A stretch of 31,097 nt of DNA from JASLPR01 sp964496475 (GTDB lineage: Bacteria; Chloroflexota; UBA11872; VXNJ01): assembly GCA_964496475.1 (NCBI GenBank), contig CAZBZS010000027.1:1-31097 (forward strand), in the 5' to 3' direction. The translations under genes and the position numbers were made by a program. Shown in pieces: positions 24,515 to 31,097 of this stretch. The notes below the pieces were generated by a model, which was not told where the DNA came from, searched no databases, and was given only the letters and a program-made list of their open reading frames with translations. Every line of letters begins with the position of its first letter. Within the stretch, counting starts at the first letter, position 1.

Positions 24515-24991
24515 TTACACGCGATAGCAGGCCGCCAGGTGGTTGGTTCCGACCTATTCCAGTGGAGGATGATCGCTTATCTCGCAGATTTCCGCGGCAA
24601 TCGGACAGCAATCGTAAAACCGGCAGCGTGGCGCCGGATCAACCGGGCTGGACATCGATCCTTTTATCTCTACCTCTTCCCGCTTCGTCGCAGGACCCGG
24701 TAACGGAAACGCTCCGATCAGCGCTCGGGCGTACGGATGTTGCGGATTGCCCAGAAACTCTTCTGTCTCCGCTATCTCCACGATCTTGCCCACGTACATC
24801 ACCGCGATTTCCTGACACAAGTACCTGGCCACCGCCGGATCGTGCGTAATGTACAGGTAGCCGAAATCCATTTCCGCGGCCAGGTCGAGCATCAGGCGGA
24901 TGATCGCCGACCGCGTCGACACGTCGAGCATCGAGGTTGGCTCATCGGCCACCACCATCGATCGGGCGTTCCCGCGACCGCCGACTATCAT
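24515..24991 (-). pseudogene. Oligopeptide-type ABC transporter ATPase, C-terminal remnant with in-frame TAG
   Basis: The frame holds the second half of an Opp/Dpp ATPase: Walker B VVADEPTSMLDVSTRSAI, the switch His in YLYITHDPAVARYLC, MYVGKIVEIAETEEFL with NPQHPYARALI, and the Cys-rich tail CRFYDCCPIAAEIC ending HPPLE. A TAG (24554-24556) follows, and then, in the same frame, VGTNHLAACYRV before TAA at 24515-24517. That last piece is the normal family C-terminus, so the TAG is a nonsense mutation near the end. Walker A, the Q loop and the LSGGQ signature are absent; upstream sequence no longer matches. No permease or binding protein is adjacent. It cannot work as an ATPase. Confidence 0.85.
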
Positions 24992-25078
24992 TGCCGTTAG
25001 GCCCAGAACTTCAAAGTCAGTCCTGCGGTCCAGCGTCTCCCGCCTACCCGCCTACCCCACTCTAGGAGCGACCCGCGC

Positions 25079-26314
25079 ATGCCATCCCGGTCCCCTCAGA
25101 CCCTTGGACTCGATCCCAGCTTCGGCTACGGCGATCGCCTTGGTTACGCCACTCCGGGCCATCTCGATGCCCATCTTGCCCACGGTCACGGCATCAGCCC
25201 AATCTTCGCCCAGCAGTCGATTCGGGAAATGGAGCGCACCGCCCGCTCCCCGGCCGACGTCTTAGATAACGCCGCCCGGACTCTTGCCGCCGAGTCGTTC
25301 GTCGGAAACTGGGGCGCCGACGCGGATCACCTGAAGACGACTGCTGATGTCGACGTGACCGCCGCCGCCGGCTACACCTTCTTCACAATCGACCCCTCCG
25401 ATCACGTCGACACCGCCGCCGACGATTATGTTCCGGCCACCATAGACGAGCGCTTTCAAGCCGTCCGCCCCGAAATCGACTGGTTCGACACCTACCTCGG
25501 GCGTACCGTGCGTCTGGACGGCGCGGAAATCGAATTCGACGAGATCACCGTTCGCCGGGCCGCCGTCAAGTACGGCCGAGCCATAGCCTATGCCTGCGAT
25601 CTAGCCAGCCACATCCAGAGCGTCACCGAGAGCCTCGGTCGCGCCCACGAGATCGAGCTCAGCGTCGACGAGACCCCTCAACCCACCAGCCTCGCGGAAC
25701 ATTTCATCATCGCTGAACGGTGCCTCGACGCCGGTATGAACCTGGTCAGCCTGGCCCCACGGTACATCGGTGGATTCGAAAAAGGGATTGACTATCGCGG
25801 AGATCTCGACGCGCTCGAACGATCCCTTACCGGCCACATGGCCATCGTCCGCGAACTTGGCCCATACAAGCTCAGCCTCCATTCAGGCTCGGACAAACTG
25901 TCCATCTATCCACTCATCGCTCGGGCGACCGGCGGCCTCTTTCACATCAAAACCGCCGGCACCAGTTACCTGGAGGCCCTTCGCGTTGTGGCTCGTCACG
26001 ACTCCGACCTCTTCCGCCGAATCGTCGACTTCTCCCGTGTCCGCTTCGAGGAAGATCGTGCCACCTATCACATTTCCTCAGAGCTTCACCTCGTTCCTAA
26101 GCCGGCCGAAATCGCCGCCACCAATCTTGAAAACGTCTATCTGGATCGGGACGCCGGTCGACAAATACTGCATGTGACCTTCGGGTCGGTCCTCACCGAT
26201 CCGTCCCTGGGACGGTCCGTTAAAGGGTTGCTGGATGCCGAGCCGGCCACCCATCGTCAGGTGGTGGCCGCTCATTTTGGCCGCCATCTGAGCGCCCTGC
26301 GGCAGGGTATGTAG
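25079..26314 (+). CDS. uxaE: Tagaturonate epimerase family protein (UxaE-like)
   Basis: A 411-residue cytoplasmic protein resembling UxaE, which interconverts D-tagaturonate and D-fructuronate in galacturonate breakdown in Thermotoga. The best landmarks are ELSVDETPQPTSLAEHFI, NLVSLAPRYIGGFEKGIDYR and GPYKLSLHSGSDKLSIYPLI, then GGLFHIKTAGTSYLEAL. His, Asp and Glu in these blocks probably bind the catalytic metal. Length is normal. The ATG is preceded by AGGAG, and a clear terminator follows at 26352-26379, so it is a single-gene transcript. No uronate isomerase, dehydrogenase or transporter is in the window, so the physiological substrate could be another ketose acid. Family assignment is from remembered motifs. 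Confidence 0.8.
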   Translation: MPSRSPQTLGLDPSFGYGDRLGYATPGHLDAHLAHGHGISPIFAQQSIREMERTARSPADVLDNAARTLAAESFVGNWGADADHLKTTADVDVTAAAGYTFFTIDPSDHVDTAADDYVPATIDERFQAVRPEIDWFDTYLGRTVRLDGAEIEFDEITVRRAAVKYGRAIAYACDLASHIQSVTESLGRAHEIELSVDETPQPTSLAEHFIIAERCLDAGMNLVSLAPRYIGGFEKGIDYRGDLDALERSLTGHMAIVRELGPYKLSLHSGSDKLSIYPLIARATGGLFHIKTAGTSYLEALRVVARHDSDLFRRIVDFSRVRFEEDRATYHISSELHLVPKPAEIAATNLENVYLDRDAGRQILHVTFGSVLTDPSLGRSVKGLLDAEPATHRQVVAAHFGRHLSALRQGM

Positions 26315-26351
26315 ACCTCGCCCACCACCCTGCAAATGCCATCGACCCAAC

Positions 26352-26379
26352 ACCGGACTACGCCTCCGGTCGATTTTTT
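26352..26379 (+). terminator. Rho-independent terminator after uxaE
   Basis: ACCGGA (26352-26357) pairs perfectly with TCCGGT (26365-26370) across a seven-base loop; CGA and six T (26374-26379) follow. It lies 38 bases after the uxaE stop, in the right orientation. Confidence 0.8.
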
Positions 26380-26496
26380 ATCACACGAAGCGACGCCACT
26401 GCTTTAACCTCATCCCCAGACGCGACGCGATACGAACGGCACAGCGGAGGCCCGGACACCCGCCTGTCGCTCGAGTGATTGCAGTGAGAGGCGCGC

Positions 26497-27146
26497 TTGG
26501 GCTTCATCAGCCGGGTGGTCCGATTCCTGGGCTCGGGCCGGATCGTCGTCCTGCTACGACTCGTCCTGGCCTTCGCCGCCGGCTACCGGCTGGCGACTTT
26601 CGGTTGGCTCGCCGGAGACGACACCGATCCCGTGGTTCAGACTCAACCCTCGATCATCATCCTCCCCACCGACACTCTCGCGACCACCCCTACCCCCGAT
26701 GTATCCCGCCGGCCGGTCACCTCCGTCATCGTGCCGGATCCGACCAGCACTCCAACCGCAATCGCCAATCTCGATCCGACTCCCATCCCCACCCCCACTC
26801 TAGAGCCGACCATCACCCCGGTTCCCACCACCACCCCCAACCCGGTCAATGGCTGGGTAGGCAGCACCGTGCTCGCCCGCGCCATCGACGCCGTTCAACT
26901 TCCCGTCGACCCGACCAACGAATGCACCGTCGGCGATAACGTCTCTGTAGCGACCGAATTTCGAGACATTCCCGTCGGCTCCATCCTGAGCATCGCCTGG
27001 TACCCCGATGGCGTCGAAGTCGACGTCTGGGAAACCGGACCTCAGTTCGGTTTCGAGAGTGCCAACTTCGGATTCTTCCGCACCGCCTACTTCCCCGGGA
27101 CCATTCCATGAAAATTCTCATCGACGGCGAATCCGTCGCCGAATAA
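26497..27146 (+). CDS. Membrane-anchored extracellular protein, probably frameshifted at its end
   Basis: From the TTG at 26497 (GAGAGG upstream) a 204-residue frame runs to a TGA at 27109-27111. An N-terminal hydrophobic helix (about 15-40) is followed by a Pro/Thr linker with PTPIPTPTLEPTITPVP, then a domain of about 90 residues with ECTVGDNVSVATEFRDIPVG, LSIAWYPDGVEVDVWE and FGFESANFGFFRTAYFPG. This looks like an external beta domain. In the next frame, starting within the TGA, MKILIDGESVAE runs to TAA at 27144-27146 and supplies the strand that such domains normally end with. A one-base indel near 27101-27107 would join them. I do not know its function; the Pro-Thr linker resembles that of the protein at 4603-6741. 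Confidence 0.6.
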
Positions 27147-27186
27147 CCTCCCGCGCGATTTTCTCGGGCACCGGCTCCCACTTATC

Positions 27187-27216
27187 TTGCCGCCGACGCC
27201 GCCAGCGGATTATATT
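27187..27216 (+). promoter_or_regulatory. Probable promoter of the DtxR-family regulator
   Basis: TTGCCG (27187-27192) and TATATT (27211-27216) are 18 bases apart; the -10 matches five of six consensus positions. Just downstream lies AT-rich CAAATATTTTTTTG (27221-27234), with imperfect symmetry, where an operator for autoregulation could sit. The operator is a guess. Confidence 0.45.
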
Positions 27217-27254
27217 GGTGCAAATATTTTTTTGTCCGGGAAAAAGTCACAACC

Positions 27255-27938
27255 GTGAACGCACCCTCAACGCGCTTACCGGCCAGCCCTGCCGATCAGG
27301 ATCAGCTGCGGGAGATTTACCTGGCCGGCGGTGAAGAAACCCGGGTGAGGATGGGCAAGCTCTCCGAAATCCTCATTTGCCCGCCCGCTTCCGTAACCGC
27401 CGCCATCAAGCGTTTGCACGAGGCCGGGTTCGTCCAATACGAGCCCTACCAGGGCGCCCTGCTGACTCCCGCCGGGGCCGAGGCCGCTGTCGAACTGGTC
27501 CGCCATCACCGTCTCATCGAGCGCTTTCTAGTCCAGATACTGGGTTATGACTGGGATGACGTGCACGAGGAAGCCGACCGCCTCGAGCACGCGATATCCG
27601 AAAAGTTAGAGGGCAAGATCGCCGACATCCTCTCCAACCCCACCGCCGATCCCCACGGCGAACCCATCCCGGGAGCGGACCTCCAGTCCGTCGCCGATGA
27701 GTCTTATGCGCTCGCCGAAGCCGAGGTCGGCGAGCGGCTCAAGGTCGTGCGCGTCCACGACCGCGATCCGGAGCTCCTCAAATACCTGGCAGAAATTGGA
27801 TTGGTCCCCGGCGCTCGTGTAAGGGTGCTCGAACATCTGCCGTTTGAAGGGCCACTGGTAATTTCGCTCGGCGGAAAATCACTGCCGGTCGGACTCCCCG
27901 TCGCCGAGGCCGTATTCGTCAATTCTAGCTCGAGGTGA
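27255..27938 (+). CDS. DtxR/MntR-family metal-dependent transcriptional regulator with FeoA domain
   Basis: A 227-residue repressor of the DtxR (IdeR/MntR) family. The winged helix-turn-helix (about 15-80) includes LSEILICPPASVTAAIKRL and FVQYEPYQGALLTPAG. The dimerisation/metal domain (about 80-145) includes HHRLIERFLVQILGYDWDDV and HEEADRLEHAIS, with the His, Glu and Asp metal ligands of the family. The C-terminal 75 residues are an SH3-like FeoA domain (LKYLAEIGLVPGARVRVLEH). The start is a GTG. With iron or manganese bound it should repress uptake genes. The convergent neighbour is a ruined FeoB ferrous iron transporter, its expected target, which suggests an iron regulon that has lost this importer locally. 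Confidence 0.92.
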   Translation: MNAPSTRLPASPADQDQLREIYLAGGEETRVRMGKLSEILICPPASVTAAIKRLHEAGFVQYEPYQGALLTPAGAEAAVELVRHHRLIERFLVQILGYDWDDVHEEADRLEHAISEKLEGKIADILSNPTADPHGEPIPGADLQSVADESYALAEAEVGERLKVVRVHDRDPELLKYLAEIGLVPGARVRVLEHLPFEGPLVISLGGKSLPVGLPVAEAVFVNSSSR

Positions 27939-27955
27939 CTGAGCCGGACGCTCGC

Positions 27956-28369
27956 CTAATCCGCTCCCAGCAGGCGCGCCAGCGCCACAGCCGGAGCCAG
28001 TACCACCACTCCCAGCACCAGCGGCGCCCCGAACGCCACCGCTGTCCATCTCCAGCTTCCGGTCTCCTTCTTAATCGTCAGCAACGTGGTCGAGCACGGA
28101 TTGTGAAGGAACACAAATACCAGCAACGACATGGCCGTCAGCGTCGTCCATCCCTGCGCCTACAGCAGGGAGCGCAATCCTTGAATCTGCTCCACGTCCA
28201 CCATCGCTCCCGCCCCCGAGTATGCCATCAATATCGTCGGCAACACGATCTCGTTCGCCGGGATCGTCAGGATGAATCCAAGCAGAATCACCCCCTCCAG
28301 ACCGATCGCCGAGCCCGGACCTAGCCGCTCGGATTCCGTTACCTCTGGCGACTGCCCGTATCCCCGGTA
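27956..28369 (-). pseudogene. FeoB ferrous iron transporter, C-terminal remnant with in-frame TAG
   Basis: The minus strand encodes the last 130 or so residues of FeoB: IGLEGVILLGFILTIPANEI, VLPTILMAYSGAGAM, then LRSLL, a TAG (28160-28162), AQGWTTLTAMSLLVFVFLHN, PCSTTLLTIKKETGSW and a final hydrophobic helix ending at TAG (27956-27958). The PANE and PCxTTL motifs are classic FeoB core features. The GTPase domain and first membrane half are gone; an in-frame TAA at 28370-28372 and the antiporter gene at 28382 bound the remnant. The single internal stop sits in a connecting loop (usually LL-x-ANGWT). It is non-functional as a transporter. Confidence 0.9.
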
Positions 28370-28381
28370 TTATTCGACTCT

Positions 28382-29593
28382 ATGGACTTTGAGATCGAGC
28401 TCGAACCGGTAGAGGCGGCTGTCGCGCTGGTTACCGTCGCTGTTTTTGTGGCGCTGGTCGTCCGCCGCATGGCCATTCCCTACACCGTCGCCCTTGTCAT
28501 TCTCGGCCTGGTCGCAGCAGAGGTTTTGCGCGAGCAGCATATTGAAATTTCGCCGGAGGTCGTGCTCGTCGTCCTGCTGCCCGGCCTCCTCTTCGACGCC
28601 GCCTTCCGTATCGACTTTGGTGACCTCCGCAAGTCAATCGCCGGCGTCGTCGTCCTCGCCGCCCCCGGAGTCGTCATCTCGGCTGGCGTCGTCGCGGTGA
28701 TCCTCAACCTGACCACCGGTATGCGCTTCGATTTGGCCTTCGTCATCGGCGCCATGGTCTCCGCCACCGATCCCGCCGCCGTCCTGGCCACCTTCCGTCG
28801 CCTGGGCTCGCCCCACCGCCTTGCGAATCTCGTCGAAGGCGAAAGTTTGTTCAATGATGGTACCGGCCTGGTCATCTTCGTCCTCGCCATCCAGGCCGTG
28901 CAGTCCGATGTCACCGTCACCGGCGCCGTCACCCAGTTCTTCGCCACCGTGGCAATCAGTATTCTCATTGGGGTTGTCGGTGGGCTCGTCGTTTCCTGGA
29001 TCGTCTCCCGCGTAGACGATCACCTCATCGAGACGACCATATCCCTGGCCCTTGCCTACGGCACCTACGTCATCGCCGACGCGTTCGCCCAATCCGGGAT
29101 CATTGCCACCGTCACCGCCGGCATCGTCCTGGGCAACATCGGCCGCCGCTTCGGCATGTCCGAGAACACCCGCGAAGCCATCGACACCGTTTGGGAATTC
29201 TTGGCCTTCCTCCTCACCGCCGTCGTATTTCTCCTCGTCGGCCTCGCCATCACCCTCGAGGATCTGTTCGGAGCCGTCGGCCCGATCCTCTGGTGCATCC
29301 TGGCGGTGCTTCTGGGCCGGGCCCTGGTCGTCTACCTGCTCCTCAACGGCGCCTCCCGGCTCGCCGTTTTCGGCGGTATTGGCTCCCGCGTGCCGCTGTC
29401 TTGGCTTAACGTTCTATGGTGGTCCGGCCTACGCGGCGCCGTCGCCGTGGCGATGGCGCTTTCCCTTCCGCGGGATTTTCCTCAGCGCGCCCTGCTCCAG
29501 GAAGTGACCTTCGGCGTCGTCCTATTCACCCTGCTAATCCAGGGCACCACAATCGAATTATTCATCGCCCGCGCTGACGAGATCGACGTCTAG
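28382..29593 (+). CDS. CPA1-family cation/proton antiporter (NhaP-like)
   Basis: A 403-residue, roughly 12-helix antiporter that would exchange Na+ or K+ for H+ across the plasma membrane. The CPA1 signatures are LLPGLLFDAAFRID, VIGAMVSATDPAAVLATFRR (D130 in the unwound helix) and LVEGESLFNDGTGLVIF (N158-D159, the ion-binding pair). Near the C-terminus, WWSGLRGAVAVAMALSLP is the conserved R-G-A-V-A motif. There is no long cytoplasmic regulatory tail, so it is a minimal form. The ATG has no strong ribosome site. The gene begins only a few bases from the FeoB remnant, and its stop coincides with the broken end of the SDR pseudogene, so both flanks look like deletion scars. Confidence 0.93.
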   Translation: MDFEIELEPVEAAVALVTVAVFVALVVRRMAIPYTVALVILGLVAAEVLREQHIEISPEVVLVVLLPGLLFDAAFRIDFGDLRKSIAGVVVLAAPGVVISAGVVAVILNLTTGMRFDLAFVIGAMVSATDPAAVLATFRRLGSPHRLANLVEGESLFNDGTGLVIFVLAIQAVQSDVTVTGAVTQFFATVAISILIGVVGGLVVSWIVSRVDDHLIETTISLALAYGTYVIADAFAQSGIIATVTAGIVLGNIGRRFGMSENTREAIDTVWEFLAFLLTAVVFLLVGLAITLEDLFGAVGPILWCILAVLLGRALVVYLLLNGASRLAVFGGIGSRVPLSWLNVLWWSGLRGAVAVAMALSLPRDFPQRALLQEVTFGVVLFTLLIQGTTIELFIARADEIDV

Positions 29594-30029
29594 GCTCCGC
29601 CGCTAATATTCACAATCTTCCCGCTCCCCTGCTCGATCATGTGCGGTAAGACCGCACGAGCGCACAGGAATCTGCCAAATAGATTTGTAGTCACGTCCCC
29701 CCCACCAATCCTGCGGATCGACCTCCCACACGGGCCCGATCGCGTTGAAGCTGCCGGCATCGTTGAGCAGCAGATCGATTCTTCCGAATTCTTCGAGTAC
29801 TCGCTCCACCATCTTCCCTACCAAAGCCTGATCGATCACGTCCGTGTGCACCACCAGCGCCTTGCCGCCCGCCGCCTCGATCGCGGCCGCCGCTTCCTCC
29901 ACCTGGCCCGCAGTCCGCGAGGCCACCGCCACCTTCATCCCCTCTCCGGCCAATCCTTCCGCGATCGCCCGGCCGATCCCCCCGCCCCACTCCCGTGACA
30001 ATGCCCACTTGGACGGTAAATCTGCCCAT
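29590..30029 (-). pseudogene. Short-chain dehydrogenase/reductase: two frameshifts and missing C-terminal half
   Basis: A good ribosome site (GAGGAGG) precedes an ATG at 30029 that opens MGRFTVQVGIVTGVGRG. The frame is then lost in a run of six G (plus 29978-29983). With five G it would read on as GIGRAIAEGLAGEGMKVAVA and LLLNDAGSFNAIGPVWEVDP. A second shift occurs in a run of seven G (plus 29697-29703); after correction the sequence is DVTTNLFGRFLCARAVLP, HMIEQGSGKIVNISGGA, then TAG. This is an SDR Rossmann fold (TGxxxGIG; NAG is altered to NDAG) up to the strand before the catalytic Ser-Tyr-Lys region, which is missing. Both shifts are in homopolymers, so each alone could be a sequencing error, but the truncation is real. 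Confidence 0.88.
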
Positions 30030-30158
30030 GAAATCCTCCTCGACGTTACCGAACTGAGTTGCGTCGCACTATCGGGCGTCACGCCTGCCTGGTTTGACTC
30101 TCACCCCCCACAGGCGCGATTGTTGAGTTCGGACGCCGCAGTTATTGGGAGAGTCTCT

Positions 30159-30791
30159 TTGCCATCCACCGATCGATCAGTTCAGCCGGTCCGCGTTGTC
30201 GGCATTTCCGGAAGCATACGGGACGGCAACAACACCAGCACCGTCGTCAGCATCGCGCTCGACGGCGCTCGCGCGGTCGGGGCCGACGTGGCCCTTCTCG
30301 ACCTCGGTGACTACGATTTGCCCTTCTGCGACGGCCGCGGCGACGAGTCGCCCTACCCTGCCGGCGTACAGCGGCTTCGCGCCGATGTCGCCGCCGCCGA
30401 CGGTATCATCCTCGGCACCGCCGAGTATCACGGTGCCATCACCGGCGTTCTCAAAAACGCACTCGATTTGATGGGTTCCAAGGAATTCGGCGGCAAGATG
30501 CTCGGCCTCGTGGGCGTGTCCGGCGGCGCGATGGGCGCCACCAACGCGCTCGGCAACCTGCGCACCATCAGCCGATCCCTGCACGCGTGGGTCGTCCCGG
30601 AGCAGGTCTCCGTGGCTCATTGCGACGATGCCATGAACCCCGATCGATCACTGAAAGATCCCAAACTCCACGCCTCAGTCCGCAACGTGGGCGCCCAGGT
30701 CGCCCGTTTCGCCTTCCTGCACTCGTCCGATCTCCCCCGCGAATTCCTCAGGCTGTGGGAAGAATCCCAGGGCGATCCCGGCGGCCCCTAG
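30159..30791 (+). CDS. NAD(P)H-dependent FMN reductase family protein
   Basis: A 210-residue flavodoxin-like reductase. From the TTG at 30159, with GGGAGAG five bases upstream, it begins VQPVRVVGISGSIRDGNNTS, the FMN phosphate-binding loop GxSGSxR of the family. ILGTAEYHGAITGVLKNALD corresponds to the second FMN motif (PEYNGSIPGVLKNALD in relatives). GLVGVSGGAMGATNALGNLR supports the fold. It is probably a cytoplasmic NAD(P)H:flavin, quinone or azo-type reductase. The frame is open far upstream, but that part has no similarity and overlaps the SDR remnant. It is divergent from the SDR with a 129-base gap, and its stop overlaps that of the MFS gene on the other strand. Confidence 0.88.
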   Translation: MPSTDRSVQPVRVVGISGSIRDGNNTSTVVSIALDGARAVGADVALLDLGDYDLPFCDGRGDESPYPAGVQRLRADVAAADGIILGTAEYHGAITGVLKNALDLMGSKEFGGKMLGLVGVSGGAMGATNALGNLRTISRSLHAWVVPEQVSVAHCDDAMNPDRSLKDPKLHASVRNVGAQVARFAFLHSSDLPREFLRLWEESQGDPGGP

Positions 30792-31097
30792 ACCGCTCCC
30801 GCTGCGCCAGCCGCGCGCATTGGAATTCGGTAAAGCCCCACTATCCCCACTATCACGACCGCCGCCGCGATGACGAACGGCGTCAGCTGCGAAATCTCGA
30901 AGAACGCCCCGGCGACCAGCGTCCCTATCACCATGCCCAACGAGAATGAGCTCGTCACCAGTGATGACACCCTGCCCGTCTCGCTGGGCGGCGTGATGTC
31001 TCCCATCACCGCCACCAGCAGCGTCTGAGTCGCGTTTCGGAACAGGCCGTGAAATCCTGATGCCGCCAGCAGCAGCACCAGATTGTCTGTAAGCCCG
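30788..31097 (-). CDS. Major facilitator superfamily transporter, C-terminal part (runs off the window)
   Basis: The last 102 or so residues of a membrane protein are present; the gene continues beyond the right edge. Visible are FHGLFRNATQTLLVAVMGD, then PPSETGRVSSLVTSSFSLGM with VIGTLVAGAFFEI, and a final helix before a short basic/Ala tail. The pattern of a helix, a loop with R-x-x-x-L and two or three closing helices is that of MFS drug or metabolite exporters. The substrate is unknown. Its stop codon overlaps that of the FMN reductase. Confidence 0.75.
   Translation of the reverse strand, partial: GLTDNLVLLLAASGFHGLFRNATQTLLVAVMGDITPPSETGRVSSLVTSSFSLGMVIGTLVAGAFFEISQLTPFVIAAAVVIVGIVGLYRIPMRAAGAAGAV

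Noticed and set aside
13978..28162. TAG reassigned as a sense codon, since three remnants contain an in-frame TAG
   Set aside because: Many intact genes here end normally at TAG (NYN, HAD, methyltransferase, ctaC, antiporter), and the damaged genes mostly carry other defects such as truncation.
1..31097. CRISPR arrays, insertion sequences or prophage genes
   Set aside because: No regularly spaced repeats, transposases, integrases or phage structural genes were recognised anywhere in the window.

Overview
This window is about 31 kb of GC-rich, gene-dense bacterial chromosome. The gene content best fits a Chloroflexota lineage (Dehalococcoidia/SAR202-like is my guess). The clues are an ECF sigma factor coupled to a membrane protein with a DUF5667-like segment and three DUF5666-like repeats joined by Pro/Thr linkers, a caa3-type oxidase operon with CtaG, a methionine-cycle cluster with a PfkB kinase, a GH116 glucosidase and a UxaE-type epimerase. 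Many genes start with TTG or GTG behind a purine-rich ribosome binding site. The taxonomy is inference; no rRNA gene is present.

Layout. 1-442 holds no convincing gene. 443-3148 (+) carries a coiled-coil protein overlapping a NYN-domain putative nuclease, then a HAD hydrolase overlapping a methyltransferase. 3145-4149 (-) is a Gfo/Idh/MocA oxidoreductase, with a PilZ-like remnant beside it. 4603-7313 (-) is the ECF sigma factor and its coupled membrane protein. 7609-13043 (-) reads mtnA-mtnP-pfkB-ahcY-metK: SAM synthesis, SAH hydrolysis and the first two steps of methylthioadenosine salvage, plus a kinase that may clear adenosine. 13299-14136 (+) is a flagellin locus with a near-consensus sigma-28 promoter and a CsrA-like leader, but its very short flagellin frame is cut by an in-frame TAG. 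14231-16299 holds ffh, tRNA-Glu(CTC), a broken methyltransferase and tRNA-Arg(CCT). 16506-19190 is a GH116 enzyme. 19417-24339 (-) is ctaG-ctaC-ctaD-ctaE-ctaF. 24515-31097 mixes live genes (uxaE, a DtxR/FeoA regulator, a CPA1 antiporter, an FMN reductase, an MFS transporter running off the edge) with wreckage (an ABC ATPase, FeoB, an SDR and a frameshifted surface protein).

The most striking theme is gene erosion. At least seven genes are interrupted or truncated: PilZ-like, flagellin, methyltransferase, oligopeptide ABC ATPase, FeoB, SDR and a secreted protein. Most keep well-conserved sequence on both sides of the lesion, so the damage is recent or partly a sequencing artefact. The intact genes are core metabolism, respiration and protein targeting. 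The losses fall on motility, uptake and iron import.

The strongest lead for something new is the flagellin locus. Its promoter, leader hairpin, ribosome-site motif and both terminal flagellin domains all look intact, yet the two halves are separated by one amber codon.
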